This document shows positions 26,651-37,426 of a stretch of 64,000 nucleotides of DNA, piece by piece. How positions within the stretch are numbered: position 1 is the stretch's first letter; each line of letters begins with the position of its first letter. The notes beneath the pieces were generated by a model. That model did not search any database. It saw only the letters and a program-made list of their open reading frames with translations, and was not told the DNA's origin. Made by a program: the position numbers and the translations under genes. Origin of the DNA: Porifericola rhodea (lineage in GTDB: Bacteria > Bacteroidota > Bacteroidia > Cytophagales > Cyclobacteriaceae); NCBI RefSeq assembly GCF_030506305.1, contig NZ_CP119421.1:4046501-4110500 (forward strand). The letters are read 5' to 3'.

Positions 26651-28537
26651 ATGGCAGAAGAACAAAAAGAAAAGTTTGATTGGGATCAGGCAGATCTTCG
26701 TGGATTTGGTGAAGAATACACTGAAGAAGAGAGAGCCAACATGGCCTCTATGTACGATGATACGCTTACCCAAGTAAACGAAAACGAAGTAGTAACAGGT
26801 ACTGTAGTGGGTATCAACGATCGTGACATCATCCTTAATATCGGATTTAAGTCTGACGGTTTAGTTTCTTCTTCTGAATTTCGCGACATGCCTGACCTCA
26901 AGGTTGGAGACGAAGTAGAAGTGTATGTAGAGGAGCAGGAAGACGCACAAGGACAGTTAATTCTTTCCCGTAAAAAAGCTAAAATTGTTAAAGCTTGGGA
27001 AAAAATTCAGCATGCTCTTGATCATGATGAGGTAATTGAAGGTACCGTTAAGCGTCGTACCAAAGGTGGTCTTATTTGTGATATATACGGAGTTGAGGCT
27101 TTCTTACCTGGTTCTCAAATTGACGTGAAGCCAATTCGCGACTTTGATGTATTCGTAGGTAAGAAAATGGAAGTTAAAGTTGTTAAGATCAACTATGCTA
27201 ACGACAACGTAGTAGTTTCTCATAAAGTACTTATTGAGAAAGATCTTGAAGAGCAAAAAGCTCGCATCCTTAACAACCTTGAGAAAGGTCAGGTACTTGA
27301 AGGGGTTATTAAAAACATGACCAACTTTGGTGTATTTATTGATCTTGGTGGTGTTGATGGACTATTGCACATCACTGATATCTCTTGGGGTAGAATCAAC
27401 CATCCTGAAGAAGTACTCAACCTTGACCAAAAGGTGAACATTGTAGTACTTGACTTTGATGATGAGAAGAAGCGTATTTCTCTTGGTATGAAGCAGCTTA
27501 CGCCTCATCCTTGGGATTCTCTTGCTGAAGAAATTCAGGTGGGTTCTAAAGTTAAAGGTAAAATAGTAAATGTAGCAGACTATGGCGCATTCCTGGAAAT
27601 TATGCCAGGTGTAGAAGGTCTGATCCACGTTTCTGAAATGTCTTGGTCTCAGCACCTGCGTAATCCTCAGGACTTCATCAGCATTGGTGACGAATTAGAG
27701 GCAGTAGTGCTTACCCTTGACCGTGAGGAGCGTAAAATGTCTCTAGGTATTAAGCAACTTACCGAAGATCCTTGGACTAAGCAAGACCTGCTTACCAAGT
27801 ATGCGGTAGGTACTGTACATAAAGGGATCGTTCGTAACCTGACTAACTTCGGCCTGTTCATAGAACTGGAAGAAGGTATTGATGGTTTGGTACACGTTTC
27901 TGACCTTTCTTGGACGAAAAAAGTAAAGCATCCTTCTGAGTTTACCAAAGTAGGCGAAGAGCTTGAAGTTCAGGTACTGGAGCTTGACGTTGAAAATCGT
28001 CGTCTGGCATTAGGACATAAACAACTAGAAGAAAATCCTTGGGATACTTTTGAAGACCTTTTCCCTGTAAACTCAGTACACAAAGGAACTGTGATGAGCA
28101 AAGTGGATAAAGGAGCTTTAATTGAGCTTCCTTATGGTATTGAAGGTTTCTCTAGTTTCAAACACTTAAAGAAAGAAGATGGTACTGAGCCTCAGGTAGG
28201 TGAAGCGCTGGATTTCAAAGTGGTTGAGTTCTCAAAAGATGACCGTAGAATTGTGCTGTCTCATAGCAACGTACACTCTGAGGTGGAGGAGAAGCCTGCA
28301 GCCCAGGAAGCTTCTGCTCCTAAAGCTAGCAAAAAGGCTAAGCCTAAGCAGCAGGGTGGAGGAGAAGGCGGAGATCGTTCTACTCTAGGTGATCTTGAGG
28401 CGCTTTCTAGCTTGAAAGAGCAAATGCAGGAAGAGCAAAAGAAAGCTGCACAAGAGAAAATGGATAAGAAAGAACAAGCTAAGTCTCAGGCTGATAGCAA
28501 AGAGGACGAAGCTGATTCTTCTGAAGAAGAGAAGTAA
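26651..28537 (+). CDS. rpsA: 30S ribosomal protein S1
   Basis: A 628-residue S1 protein with six S1 RNA-binding repeats between about residues 45 and 535; the repeats at GVIKNMTNFGVFIDLGGVDG, GKIVNVADYGAFLEIMPGVEG and GIVRNLTNFGLFIELEEGIDG are the clearest. It helps the 30S subunit bind mRNA, which matters more in Bacteroidota because Shine-Dalgarno sequences are weak. The C-terminal 80 residues are low-complexity Lys/Glu/Ala (KASKKAKPKQQGGGEGGD, DSSEEEK end). Start ATG MAEEQKEKFDWDQ is preceded by an unusual leader with a hairpin. It is closed by a long stem-loop before tRNA-Cys. Confidence 0.96.
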   Translation: MAEEQKEKFDWDQADLRGFGEEYTEEERANMASMYDDTLTQVNENEVVTGTVVGINDRDIILNIGFKSDGLVSSSEFRDMPDLKVGDEVEVYVEEQEDAQGQLILSRKKAKIVKAWEKIQHALDHDEVIEGTVKRRTKGGLICDIYGVEAFLPGSQIDVKPIRDFDVFVGKKMEVKVVKINYANDNVVVSHKVLIEKDLEEQKARILNNLEKGQVLEGVIKNMTNFGVFIDLGGVDGLLHITDISWGRINHPEEVLNLDQKVNIVVLDFDDEKKRISLGMKQLTPHPWDSLAEEIQVGSKVKGKIVNVADYGAFLEIMPGVEGLIHVSEMSWSQHLRNPQDFISIGDELEAVVLTLDREERKMSLGIKQLTEDPWTKQDLLTKYAVGTVHKGIVRNLTNFGLFIELEEGIDGLVHVSDLSWTKKVKHPSEFTKVGEELEVQVLELDVENRRLALGHKQLEENPWDTFEDLFPVNSVHKGTVMSKVDKGALIELPYGIEGFSSFKHLKKEDGTEPQVGEALDFKVVEFSKDDRRIVLSHSNVHSEVEEKPAAQEASAPKASKKAKPKQQGGGEGGDRSTLGDLEALSSLKEQMQEEQKKAAQEKMDKKEQAKSQADSKEDEADSSEEEK

Positions 28538-28543
28538 TATTGA

Positions 28544-28571
28544 AAGTAGAGGGAATTTATTCCCTCTACTT
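28544..28571 (+). terminator. Perfect 12-bp stem-loop after rpsA
   Basis: AAGTAGAGGGAA / TTCCCTCTACTT with a four-base loop, starting seven bases after the rpsA stop. The stem is perfect, but the sequence after it is CACAAAAAG rather than a T tract, so it may be an mRNA 3'-end stabiliser or a weak terminator. Confidence 0.6.
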
Positions 28572-28581
28572 CACAAAAAGT

Positions 28582-28612
28582 TTTGTATAAGTCGGTAAGA
28601 TTTATACCTTTG
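28582..28612 (+). promoter_or_regulatory. Bacteroidetes-type promoter of tRNA-Cys
   Basis: TTTG at 28582-28585, 19 bases, then TACCTTTG at 28605-28612. It has the same -7 sequence and spacer as the SRP RNA promoter. The tRNA starts 18 bases after the -7 element. Confidence 0.75.
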
Positions 28613-28629
28613 CAACTTCTTAAAGAAAT

Positions 28630-28700
28630 GGTCGCGTGGCCGAGCGGTTAGGCAGAGGTCTGCAAAACCTCCTACAGCGGTTCAAATCCGCTCGCGACCT
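28630..28700 (+). tRNA. tRNA-Cys (anticodon GCA)
   Basis: A 71-base cloverleaf. The acceptor stem GGTCGCG (28630-28636) pairs with CGCGACC (28693-28699), with discriminator T at 28700, as expected for tRNA-Cys. The anticodon loop holds CTGCAAA, giving anticodon GCA; the T arm contains GGTTCAAATCC. The CCA end is not encoded, so the cca gene in this window would be needed. It has its own promoter and terminator. Confidence 0.95.
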
Positions 28701-28701
28701 C

Positions 28702-28730
28702 AAAAGCTGGGTATTCACCCGGCTTTTTTT
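28702..28730 (+). terminator. Intrinsic terminator of tRNA-Cys
   Basis: Stem AAAAGCTGGGT / ACCCGGCTTTT (11 pairs including one T-G wobble), loop ATTC, ending in seven T. It begins two bases after the tRNA. Confidence 0.85.
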
Positions 28731-29040
28731 ATGCCTTTCTTTGTACTGTCTCTCTTAAAAAAATATAGAGCTACCGTACAGCTTCTGACTTGTAGCAGGA
28801 CGGTATAAAACAACTAAACATAGACTTTTTTCTTTATTTAATACCGTTCCTTAAATCCTCTATTTATACTCATTCTAAATTTGCTGGCATCGCACCAATA
28901 CATCATGGTAATTTCTTGATTACCAGTTGTTTGTGTATTAAGATCGCACTGCATCAAAGCATGTACCAATTTGGTCAAAATATATTTGAAATCAATTAAT
29001 GGCGTATTACTTTTGTGGGTGTTTAAAATCACGGGAAATA
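28731..29040. other. Intergenic region upstream of actA, no gene seen
   Basis: This 310-base stretch separates the tRNA terminator from the respiratory operon. TATATTTG at 28981-28988 matches the -7 element and lies about 52 bases before the actA ATG, but no TTTG at the right distance is present. No conserved coding frame or RNA was recognised. Confidence 0.45.
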
Positions 29041-30360
29041 ATGTTGAAAAATAGATTAGACTGGCATTTGAGCAAATTTAGCACTCTTCGTTACCTCCTT
29101 TTTTGTCTCGCTTTTACTTTAAGTTTTTCTACTTCGTATGCCCAGGACGAAGCTGCCGCAGAGGCCTCGGATGGGATTCCTACGGATGAAGAGACGATCA
29201 ATCAAGGAAAAAGTTTATTTACTAACAACTGTACTGTTTGTCACGCAATCAATGAACAGGTTGTTGGTCCTGCACTGAAAGATGTGCACGAGCGTCGCGA
29301 CCTCCCCTGGCTGCAGAGTTTTATTAAAAACTCTCAGAAAGTAATCCAGAGTGGAGATGATTACGCGGTTAACCTCTATAATGAGTATAACAAAACGCTC
29401 ATGCCTTCATTTGACTTTACTGATGAGCAGGTAACTTCAATAGTTGCTTATATCAAAAGTGAGTCACAAGCTCCTGCACCGACGGCTGGCGGAGGTGAAG
29501 TAACAGAAGGAGGTGAGGTATCAACTGGAGGGCAGGCTGGTGGAATATCATCAGACTATCTTACCATTATTCTATTAGGTCTTTTAGTTGTACTTATCCT
29601 TATACTGGTAGTATTAGTTCTGATTATCTCAGTTCTAAAGCGCTTTTTAAGCCAAAAAGCTGATCTAGATGAAGAAGATCGTGAAATCCTAAGTCAGAAA
29701 GTTGACGTACAGAAAGTAGTTAAAAGTAAGCCTTTCTTAGGGTTATCACTTTTCCTATTTATGGCAATAGCAGTTAAGCTGGTTATTGATGGCCTGTATT
29801 CTGTTGGTATTCAGCAGGGGTACCAGCCTAAGCAGCCAATTGCATTCTCTCACGCGCTACATGCTGGGCAGTATGAAATTGACTGCCAGTACTGCCACAC
29901 CGGCGTTATGAAAGCAAAATCTGCTAATATTCCTTCAGCAAATATTTGTATGAATTGCCACCAACAAGTAAAAACAGAATCTCCTGAAATTCAGAAGATT
30001 TATGCCGCAATAGATTTTGATCCTGAAACCCAGACTTACGGAAATAATAAGCAGCCTATTGAATGGGTTCGTATACATAACTTACCAGACCTGGCCTATT
30101 TCAACCATTCTCAGCACGTAAATGTTGGTGGGCTTGACTGCCAGACTTGTCATGGTGAAGTACAGGAGATGGAAGTAGTATATCAGCACTCACTCTTAAC
30201 TATGGGATGGTGTATTAATTGCCACCGCGAAACCCAGGTGAACGCTGAAGGTAACGAATACTACGATAAACTTCTAGAGCTGCATGAAGCTGCAGACTCA
30301 AAAGAACCTCTGAGAGTGGAAGATATAGGTGGTTTAGAATGTTCTAAGTGTCACTATTAA
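29041..30360 (+). CDS. actA: ActA, multihaem cytochrome c subunit of alternative complex III (with extra N-terminal monohaem domain)
   Basis: A 439-residue protein with six CxxCH haem sites. After a signal peptide comes a monohaem cytochrome c (NNCTVCHAI near 63) and a Gly/Glu linker. A membrane segment follows (SDYLTIILLGLLVVLIL, about 170-200), and a second near 235-255. The pentahaem ActA core has CQYCH, CMNCH, CQTCH, CINCH and CSKCH. Alternative complex III oxidises menaquinol and passes electrons to the terminal oxidase. I chose the ATG at 29041; the frame opens 42 bases earlier without signal-like sequence. It is the first gene of a 17-kb respiratory operon. Confidence 0.93.
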   Translation: MLKNRLDWHLSKFSTLRYLLFCLAFTLSFSTSYAQDEAAAEASDGIPTDEETINQGKSLFTNNCTVCHAINEQVVGPALKDVHERRDLPWLQSFIKNSQKVIQSGDDYAVNLYNEYNKTLMPSFDFTDEQVTSIVAYIKSESQAPAPTAGGGEVTEGGEVSTGGQAGGISSDYLTIILLGLLVVLILILVVLVLIISVLKRFLSQKADLDEEDREILSQKVDVQKVVKSKPFLGLSLFLFMAIAVKLVIDGLYSVGIQQGYQPKQPIAFSHALHAGQYEIDCQYCHTGVMKAKSANIPSANICMNCHQQVKTESPEIQKIYAAIDFDPETQTYGNNKQPIEWVRIHNLPDLAYFNHSQHVNVGGLDCQTCHGEVQEMEVVYQHSLLTMGWCINCHRETQVNAEGNEYYDKLLELHEAADSKEPLRVEDIGGLECSKCHY

Positions 30361-30396
30361 TTCCCTTTCTTTTAACGAACAGACATTATCAACAAA

Positions 30397-33300
30397 ATGG
30401 CAAATAAAAAAAATTACTGGCAAGGATTAGAGCAGCTCAGAAACGACCCTGAGTTTGTAAAACATGCTGATAAAGAGTTTCCCGAGTACTTGCCTATTGA
30501 TGAAAAGAAACGGAATGGTGAAGTATCAGATGGTAGTTCACGTCGTGATTTTCTTAAAATGATGGGCTTTGGTATTAGTGCCGCCACGCTGGCTGCCTGT
30601 GAAGCTCCTATTCGCAAGGCAATACCTTATGTAGTAAAACCAGTTGATGTAGACCCATCTATACCAAATTACTACGCCTCTACTTATCTGGAAGGTGGTG
30701 ACTATTGTAGTATAGTAGTGAAGACCAGAGAGGGTAGGCCTATCAAGTTAAAAGGTAATGATCGTTCTGGAGTAACTCTTGGGGGTACTAACGCTCAGGT
30801 TGAAGCTTCAGTTTTGTCACTTTACGACAAGCGTAGATATACTTCTCCTATGATCAACGGTACTGCAGTGTCATGGGATGATCTTGATAAAAAAGCAAAA
30901 GCTGAACTTGCTAAGAGCAGAAATACAGTAATAGTAAGTAATACAATATTAAGCCCGTCTACTCAGGCTGCTATTAACAGTATGGCTGATACATATGGTG
31001 TGAAGCACCTAATGTATGACCCCCAGTCTGCTGATGGCATACTAGATGCTTATCAGTCGGCAGTTGGGCAGCGTATACTTCCTACACACGATTTTAGTAA
31101 AGCACAAAGTATTGTAAGTTTCGGTGCAGACTTTTTAGGGACATGGATCGCACCAATCGCCTTTGCAAAGCAATATGCCAAGACTCGCAAAGTAAGTAAG
31201 GGCAGTGCTAATATGTCTAGGCACTATCAGTTTGAATCAAACCTTTCTATGACTGGTGCCAATGCTGACTACCGTTCTCAAATTAAGCCTTCACAAGAAG
31301 GTCTGGTAGTTGGGCAGCTATATAACTTATTGGCTGCTAAAGCTGGACGTGCTTCAGTATCTGTAAGTAAAGTTGAAGAAGTGGCGCATTTAAAAGCTGC
31401 GGCTGACAACCTTTGGGCTAATCGTGGCAAAGCAATAGTTGTTTGTGGCTCTAATGATCCGGCAGTACAAAGCCTGATTATTGCTATTAACGATATGCTG
31501 AATAGCTTTGGTAATACCATAGATATTCAAAAGCCTTCTTACTTCAGAAAAGGAGATAATGCTCAAATGTCTCGTTTTGTTGCTGATGTAAAAGCAGGGA
31601 AAGTAGATGGAGTTATCTTTTACAACTGTAACCCAGTTTATGATTTTCATGAAGGAGCTGAACTTGAAGCAGCACTTGAAAAAGTAAACTTTAAGGTTAG
31701 TACAAGTGGGGCCCCTGATGAAACTGCTGCATTGTGTAGCTATATTGCTCCTGACAATCACTTCTTAGAGTCATGGAATGACGCGGAACCTCAGAAAGGT
31801 CAATTTAGTCTTTCTCAGCCTGCTATCTCACCTATATTTAATACAAGACAAGCACAGTCTACTTTCTTAAACTGGTCTAATGCACCTGAAACGGACTTCT
31901 ATACAGTTATCAAGAACAACTGGAGAAGCACTCTTTATGGAGCACAAAGTGAGGAGACAGACTTTGAACGCTTTTTTGACAAAGCCCTATATGATGGTGT
32001 TGTAGACTTTGATACTGAAGTGCCTTCTCCTGGAGTAGGAACTGTTGGTTTCCCTAACGAAAGCCTGAATGTAAATGTATCTCAGTCAGCCTCACAGATT
32101 AACAAAAACTACAAAGTAAGTGATGGTGTTGATCTGGTTCTTTATCAGAAAGTTGCTATTGGTAGTGGAAGACAGGCGAACAACCCATGGTTACAGGAAA
32201 CTCCTGACCCTATTTCAAAGGCTTGCTGGGATAACTACATCACAGTATCTCAGAAGATGGCTGATAACTTAGGTGTAGACTATCATGAAGGTAAAACTAA
32301 CCTGATCAAGCTAACAGCAGGAGAGCAGAGCATAACACTTCCAGTGTTAGTACAGCCGGGGCAAGCAGAAAATACGGTAGGTGTAGCAGTTGGCTACGGA
32401 CGTAAGGTAGCTGGTAAAGTAGCTGAAGGACTTGGAGCCAACGTTTATCCTCTAGCGGCTAAAGTAGGTGCTAACTTCTTAAATTTCCATGCTGATGTGC
32501 AGCTGGAACTGATAGACGAAGTTTACAAAATTGCTCAAACGCAAACTCACAATACCTTTATGGGTCGTGAGACAGTGTTACAGGAGTCAATTCTAAGTAA
32601 ATACAAAGAAAATCCTAAGGCAGGTAGGTACGAACCAAAGATTGCTACCTCAGAAGGTAAAAAAGACCCTGCTACAATCTCATTATGGAAAGGGCACAAA
32701 TACCCTAACCACCATTGGAACATGGTCATAGACCTGAATAGCTGTATTGGTTGTAATGCCTGTACAGTTTCTTGTCAGGTTGAAAACAATGTGCCGGTTG
32801 TTGGTCGCCAGGAGGTTATCAATCGTCGTGAAATGCACTGGTTGCGTATTGACCGATACTATAGTAGTGATGCTGTAGAAGATCTGCAAGACATGGAAGT
32901 GGCTTCTGCAAACCCTGAAGTTACGTTCCAGCCCATGCTTTGTCAGCAGTGTAACAATGCTCCTTGTGAGACAGTTTGTCCTGTAGCTGCAACTACCCAT
33001 AGTTCTGAAGGTCTTAATCAGATGACATACAACAGATGTATAGGTACACGCTATTGCGCAAATAACTGTCCTTACAAAGTAAGAAGATTCAACTGGTTCA
33101 AATATCATGATAATGAGCAGTTTGCTAGCGTAAACACTCCTATGAATGATGATTTAGGTAAAATGGTACTTAACCCTGATGTAACGGTTAGAGCTCGTGG
33201 AGTTATGGAAAAATGTACCTTCTGTGTACAACGTATCCAGTTAGGTAAACTTGAAGCTAAAAAAGAAGGACGCCGCCCTACAGATGAGGATGTAAACACT

Positions 33301-33495
33301 GCTTGTGCAGAGTCTTGTCCTACCAATGCGATTACTTTCGGTGATATCAACGATCCTGAAAGTAAGGTGTCTAAACTTCTAGCTGAAGAGGTAGAAGGTA
33401 GAGCATACCGTGTACTTCATGAAATCAATACCAGCCCTAACATCTGGTATTTAACTAAGATTAGAAATAAAGACGAAGAGTCTCCTAATGCATAA
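30397..33495 (+). CDS. actB: ActB, iron-sulfur / molybdopterin-oxidoreductase-like subunit of alternative complex III
   Basis: A 1032-residue protein with a Tat-like region [13 protein letters not shown] near residue 48 and a following cysteine (LAAC) that may be lipidated. The first about 740 residues are the molybdopterin-oxidoreductase fold, which in ActB has no cofactor. The C-terminal part is a four-cluster ferredoxin with [35 protein letters not shown] and CTFCVQ...CAESC. It takes electrons from quinol via its iron-sulfur clusters to the haems. It sits 36 bases after actA. Confidence 0.95.
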   Translation: MANKKNYWQGLEQLRNDPEFVKHADKEFPEYLPIDEKKRNGEVSDGSSRRDFLKMMGFGISAATLAACEAPIRKAIPYVVKPVDVDPSIPNYYASTYLEGGDYCSIVVKTREGRPIKLKGNDRSGVTLGGTNAQVEASVLSLYDKRRYTSPMINGTAVSWDDLDKKAKAELAKSRNTVIVSNTILSPSTQAAINSMADTYGVKHLMYDPQSADGILDAYQSAVGQRILPTHDFSKAQSIVSFGADFLGTWIAPIAFAKQYAKTRKVSKGSANMSRHYQFESNLSMTGANADYRSQIKPSQEGLVVGQLYNLLAAKAGRASVSVSKVEEVAHLKAAADNLWANRGKAIVVCGSNDPAVQSLIIAINDMLNSFGNTIDIQKPSYFRKGDNAQMSRFVADVKAGKVDGVIFYNCNPVYDFHEGAELEAALEKVNFKVSTSGAPDETAALCSYIAPDNHFLESWNDAEPQKGQFSLSQPAISPIFNTRQAQSTFLNWSNAPETDFYTVIKNNWRSTLYGAQSEETDFERFFDKALYDGVVDFDTEVPSPGVGTVGFPNESLNVNVSQSASQINKNYKVSDGVDLVLYQKVAIGSGRQANNPWLQETPDPISKACWDNYITVSQKMADNLGVDYHEGKTNLIKLTAGEQSITLPVLVQPGQAENTVGVAVGYGRKVAGKVAEGLGANVYPLAAKVGANFLNFHADVQLELIDEVYKIAQTQTHNTFMGRETVLQESILSKYKENPKAGRYEPKIATSEGKKDPATISLWKGHKYPNHHWNMVIDLNSCIGCNACTVSCQVENNVPVVGRQEVINRREMHWLRIDRYYSSDAVEDLQDMEVASANPEVTFQPMLCQQCNNAPCETVCPVAATTHSSEGLNQMTYNRCIGTRYCANNCPYKVRRFNWFKYHDNEQFASVNTPMNDDLGKMVLNPDVTVRARGVMEKCTFCVQRIQLGKLEAKKEGRRPTDEDVNTACAESCPTNAITFGDINDPESKVSKLLAEEVEGRAYRVLHEINTSPNIWYLTKIRNKDEESPNA

Positions 33496-33515
33496 AGCCA
33501 TATAAAAAAGAGATT

Positions 33516-34934
33516 ATGGAAATTACTTCTTCAGTACGTAAGCCTCTGGTAACAGGAGGAAAAACAATACACGATGTAACAGAAGATGTCTGCCGTCACG
33601 TAGAGAGCAAACCAACAGTAAGTTGGTTGTTAGCTCTTGCCGTTTCGTTAGGTGTTTTAGCAATAGGGGCATACGCCCTGGTCATGACCTTATGGGAAGG
33701 TATAGGAATGTGGGGACTGAACAAAACCATAGGCTGGGCATGGGATATCACAAACTTTGTATGGTGGGTAGGTATAGGTCATGCTGGTACCTTAATTTCT
33801 GCCGTACTTTTATTATTCCGTCAGAAGTGGAGAACTTCTATTAACCGCGCCGCGGAAGCCATGACAATTTTTGCGGTAATTTGTGCCGCAATGTTTCCGG
33901 TAATACACATGGGAAGACCATGGCTTGGATTCTACTGGGCACTCCCACTTCCCAATACTTTTGGATCGCTATGGGTAAACTTTAATTCGCCACTGCTTTG
34001 GGACGTATTTGCGATTAGTACATACTTCTCAGTATCCTTAGTATTCTGGTATATCGGACTCGTTCCTGATTTTGCCACTATTCGTGACCGTGCCAAAGGA
34101 ATTGTTTCTAAAACAGTATATGGCGCATTAAGCTTAGGATGGACGGGCTCTGCAAAAGCATGGGAACGTTATGAGGCTGTTTCTTTAATACTTGCTGGTC
34201 TGGCTACTCCATTGGTACTTTCAGTGCATACGATCGTATCATTTGACTTTGCAACTTCAGTAATACCAGGATGGCATACCACTATTTTTCCTCCTTACTT
34301 CGTGGCAGGAGCGATATTCTCTGGCTTTGCCATGGTACTTACTTTGATGCTTATTACCAGAAAAGTATATAAGTTAGAAGACTACATCACGATCAACCAC
34401 ATTGAGTTGATGAACATCATTATTATTGTTACAGGTTCTATCGTTGGTGTGGCTTACCTCACTGAGTTGTTTATGGCATGGTACTCTGGTGTTGAATATG
34501 AGCAATATGCTTTCTTAAATAGAGCTACCGGACCTTACTGGTGGGCATACTGGACCATGATGACGTGTAATGTGATTTCACCTCAGCTTTTCTGGTTTAA
34601 AAAGATAAGAACCAATATTGTTGCTACGTTCATTCTTTCAATTGTAGTGAATATAGGTATGTGGTTTGAGCGTTTTGTAATTATTGTTACCTCTCTACAC
34701 AGAGACTATCTACCTTCAAGTTGGGCTATGTTTACACCTACCATGTATGATGTAGGTATTTATCTGTTCACATTTGGTTTGTTCTTTACCTTATTCTTCC
34801 TGTTTGCCAAATTCTTCCCGGTAATCAACATGGCTGAGGTTAAGTCAATTTTAAGATCGTCTTCAGAGAGATCCGTAACTCATGGAGCTTCGCACACAGA
34901 AGCTTCTCAAAAAACAACTCCTAAAGAAGCTTAA
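33516..34934 (+). CDS. actC: ActC, NrfD/PsrC-like quinol-binding membrane subunit
   Basis: A 472-residue integral membrane protein of the NrfD/PsrC family with about ten membrane segments. It starts with a short cytoplasmic part ([20 protein letters not shown]) and continues with segments such as [21 protein letters not shown]. ActC is a quinol-oxidising membrane subunit of alternative complex III and may take part in proton translocation. The family segment [16 protein letters not shown] near residue 131 is present. It ends in a charged tail. Spacing to actB is 20 bases and to actD 8 bases. Confidence 0.93.
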   Translation: MEITSSVRKPLVTGGKTIHDVTEDVCRHVESKPTVSWLLALAVSLGVLAIGAYALVMTLWEGIGMWGLNKTIGWAWDITNFVWWVGIGHAGTLISAVLLLFRQKWRTSINRAAEAMTIFAVICAAMFPVIHMGRPWLGFYWALPLPNTFGSLWVNFNSPLLWDVFAISTYFSVSLVFWYIGLVPDFATIRDRAKGIVSKTVYGALSLGWTGSAKAWERYEAVSLILAGLATPLVLSVHTIVSFDFATSVIPGWHTTIFPPYFVAGAIFSGFAMVLTLMLITRKVYKLEDYITINHIELMNIIIIVTGSIVGVAYLTELFMAWYSGVEYEQYAFLNRATGPYWWAYWTMMTCNVISPQLFWFKKIRTNIVATFILSIVVNIGMWFERFVIIVTSLHRDYLPSSWAMFTPTMYDVGIYLFTFGLFFTLFFLFAKFFPVINMAEVKSILRSSSERSVTHGASHTEASQKTTPKEA

Positions 34935-34942
34935 TTTATATC

Positions 34943-35467
34943 ATGAAAAAGAAGAATTACCTGATAGGTGTATTTAATGATGAAGATATCCTGCTCACGG
35001 GAGTTAAGCATGTGAGGGATGCAGGGGTGAAAATTCATGAGTGCTATACACCATATCCTGTGCATGGTCTTGGTCATGCGCTCGGTTACAAAAGATCACG
35101 TTTGCCTATTGCTGCTTTTATGTTTGGTATGCTGGGTACTTCACTTGCTCTTTTAATGCAGTATTATATGATGGGGATTGACTGGCCTATGATAATAGGC
35201 GGTAAAAATTATACTTCTTTGCCTACGTTTTTCCCGGTTACTTTTGAGTTAACAGTACTGCTTTCTGCATTTGGTATGGTAATTACCTTTTTGGTAATTA
35301 GTGACCTTCGCCCTTATGGCAAAGCTAAAGTATTTGACTTAAGAGCAACAGATGATAAGCATATCATGGCTATTGATCTTTCCAAAAACGCTAGTACTCA
35401 AATAGCAGAACTTAAAAAGATTTTACAAGACTCAGGTGCTGCTGAAGTGAATGAGAAAAGCATGTAA
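34943..35467 (+). CDS. actD: ActD, DUF3341 membrane subunit of alternative complex III
   Basis: A 174-residue DUF3341 protein. The cytoplasmic start (YLIGVFNDEDILLTGVKHVRDAG) with HECYTPYPVHGLGHALG is characteristic. Two membrane segments follow (about residues 55-78 and 96-120). ActD is an accessory membrane subunit of unknown detailed role. Its end abuts the actE start region closely; the frame of actE opens inside its last codons, but the chosen actE ATG is five bases after its stop. Confidence 0.92.
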   Translation: MKKKNYLIGVFNDEDILLTGVKHVRDAGVKIHECYTPYPVHGLGHALGYKRSRLPIAAFMFGMLGTSLALLMQYYMMGIDWPMIIGGKNYTSLPTFFPVTFELTVLLSAFGMVITFLVISDLRPYGKAKVFDLRATDDKHIMAIDLSKNASTQIAELKKILQDSGAAEVNEKSM

Positions 35468-35471
35468 ATCC

Positions 35472-36098
35472 ATGAACAGAATGATATTTAAGAAAATTAC
35501 ATATTTACTGGTTTTAGCAGTTGTTTTTGGAGCCTGTTCTGCTGACGGTGAGTTTCCTGGTTATGAATATGCTCCACAAATGTATCATTCCACTCCGTAT
35601 GAACCTCTCTCTCAAATAACTAATACCGAAGAGGGAGAATGGGTGAGCTCTCTGGATGATGAAGTGGGAGAGTTTTACAACTCTAATCCTAATAACCCTT
35701 ACGGAATGACAATGAGAGATCCGGCGGCTAATACTGTTCGCCGTAACTCTGGAGGTTACCTTCCTTATCGCATACACAAAGATAGCATAGAACTGGCTGC
35801 TAGAGTGTTAAAAAACCCTTTAGATTCTTCTGAAGCAGTTCTTCAGGGAGGGCAAGCATTATATGCAAGCTATTGCTACCCTTGTCATGGGGGCTCTGGA
35901 CAGGGAGATGGACCTGTAGGTAAAGTATATAAAGGGGTTCCTGCCTATAACGTAGGACGTTATGCTGAGCTTACAGAAGGTCATATCTTCCATACTATCA
36001 CTTATGGTAGAGGTAGAATGAATGCCCATGGTTCACAGATAGATATTGAAGATCGTTGGAAGATTGTACGTTACGTACAACAATTGCAAAATCAATAA
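35472..36098 (+). CDS. actE: ActE, monohaem cytochrome c lipoprotein subunit
   Basis: A 208-residue c-type cytochrome with a lipoprotein signal (VVFGACSADGE, cysteine near residue 21). One haem site ASYCYPCHGGSGQGDG lies near residue 141, and the axial Met is probably in RGRMNAHGSQI near 188. ActE is the electron-exit or accessory cytochrome of alternative complex III. The ATG at 35472 is preferred, since an earlier in-frame ATG at 35451 would overlap the end of actD and spoil the signal peptide. A 30-base gap precedes actF. Confidence 0.9.
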   Translation: MNRMIFKKITYLLVLAVVFGACSADGEFPGYEYAPQMYHSTPYEPLSQITNTEEGEWVSSLDDEVGEFYNSNPNNPYGMTMRDPAANTVRRNSGGYLPYRIHKDSIELAARVLKNPLDSSEAVLQGGQALYASYCYPCHGGSGQGDGPVGKVYKGVPAYNVGRYAELTEGHIFHTITYGRGRMNAHGSQIDIEDRWKIVRYVQQLQNQ

Positions 36099-36128
36099 AA
36101 AACTAACTCTAAAGTCAGGCTAAGAAAG

Positions 36129-37403
36129 ATGACAGCAGAACAATTTAATTTTAATTCAAGCCTCAAAAAGAAGATTGCGATTCTGGGTATATCCGGTATT
36201 GTAGTGCTTGCTTTGGGGATTATCTTTTTAATCTTCGGAGGAAGTGGTCATGAAGCTGCTGATGCTGCTCATGGAGCTGCGGCAGGTCATGGTGGAGGCC
36301 ATGCAGAGTTTCACTGGTACGACCGTCTATTCACCAATCTATGGATTAATAATGTTTACTTCACTGGTTTAGGAGTTATTGGGCTATTCTTTGTGGCTTT
36401 GCAGTATGCTGCTCAGGCAGGATGGTCTGCGGGTATTAAAAGAATCCCAGAAGCTTTTGGTGCGTGGCTGCCTTATGCAGCAGTACTAATGCTATTGGTC
36501 TTCTTTATCGGAGGGCATACCATTTTTCACTGGACACACGAATATCTTTACGATGAGGCAGATCCTCGCTACGATTCGATTATTGCAGGTAAGCGTGGAT
36601 ATTTAAATACACCTTTCTTCGTAATTCGTATGGTGGTCTATTTTGCAGTGTGGTATCTGATGTATCGCCTGATCAGGAAAGAATCTTTAGCAGAAGATAT
36701 TAATGGAGGAACTGCCCATCACTTTAAGTTAGTGAAGCTATCTACCATATTTATTGTATTCTTTGCTGTTACTTCTTCTACTTCAGCTTGGGACTGGACT
36801 TTATCAATAGATACTCACTGGTTCAGTACAATGTATGGATGGTACAATTTTGCCAGTTGGTTTGTGTCTGGTTTAGCAGCTATCACACTAATTGTAGTAA
36901 TGCTTCGTGAGAACGGTTACATCAAACTGGTAAGTTCAGAACACTTACACGATTTAGGTAAATTTGTGTTTGCTTTTAGTATTTTCTGGGCTTATATCTG
37001 GTTTGGTCAGTTCTTGCTTATCTATTATGCTAACATACCAGAAGAGACTATTTACTTCCTGGAAAGACTGGAAAGTGATTTCTATTCACCTTTCTTTTTC
37101 GGTACTCTAATCCTGAACTTCTTCTTTCCCTTTCTAGTTTTAATGACGAGAGATTCCAAACGTCATACGGTATTTCTTAAACTGGTCTGTACAGTGGTAT
37201 TAATTGGTCAGTGGTTAAACTTCTATTTAATGATAACCCCCGGAATTCTTAAAGAAAATGGTGGTTTAGGTTTTATGGAATTAGGAACTACCATGATCTA
37301 TCTCGCAGCTTTTCTATATGTTGTATTAAACAACCTTTCTAAAGCTTCGCTGGTAGCCAAGAACCACCCCATGTTACAAGAAAGTATCCATCATCATACT
37401 TGA
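36129..37403 (+). CDS. actF: ActF, second quinol-related membrane subunit (NrfD-like)
   Basis: A 424-residue integral membrane protein related to ActC, with about ten membrane segments. The first is near 15-35 (KIAILGISGIVVLALGIIF). A His/Ala/Gly-rich loop follows (DAAHGAAAGHGGGHAEFHWYDR) with several histidines. ActF pairs with ActC as a membrane subunit of alternative complex III. It ends with QESIHHHT. The cytochrome oxidase subunit II gene follows after 23 bases, joining the two complexes in one operon. Confidence 0.92.
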   Translation: MTAEQFNFNSSLKKKIAILGISGIVVLALGIIFLIFGGSGHEAADAAHGAAAGHGGGHAEFHWYDRLFTNLWINNVYFTGLGVIGLFFVALQYAAQAGWSAGIKRIPEAFGAWLPYAAVLMLLVFFIGGHTIFHWTHEYLYDEADPRYDSIIAGKRGYLNTPFFVIRMVVYFAVWYLMYRLIRKESLAEDINGGTAHHFKLVKLSTIFIVFFAVTSSTSAWDWTLSIDTHWFSTMYGWYNFASWFVSGLAAITLIVVMLRENGYIKLVSSEHLHDLGKFVFAFSIFWAYIWFGQFLLIYYANIPEETIYFLERLESDFYSPFFFGTLILNFFFPFLVLMTRDSKRHTVFLKLVCTVVLIGQWLNFYLMITPGILKENGGLGFMELGTTMIYLAAFLYVVLNNLSKASLVAKNHPMLQESIHHHT

Positions 37404-37426
37404 TTTATTAAAACAGCATAGCAATT

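Noticed and set aside
28838-29032. A 64-residue minus-strand frame in the spacer before actA.
   Set aside because: No family resemblance, no start context, and it lies where the actA promoter is expected.
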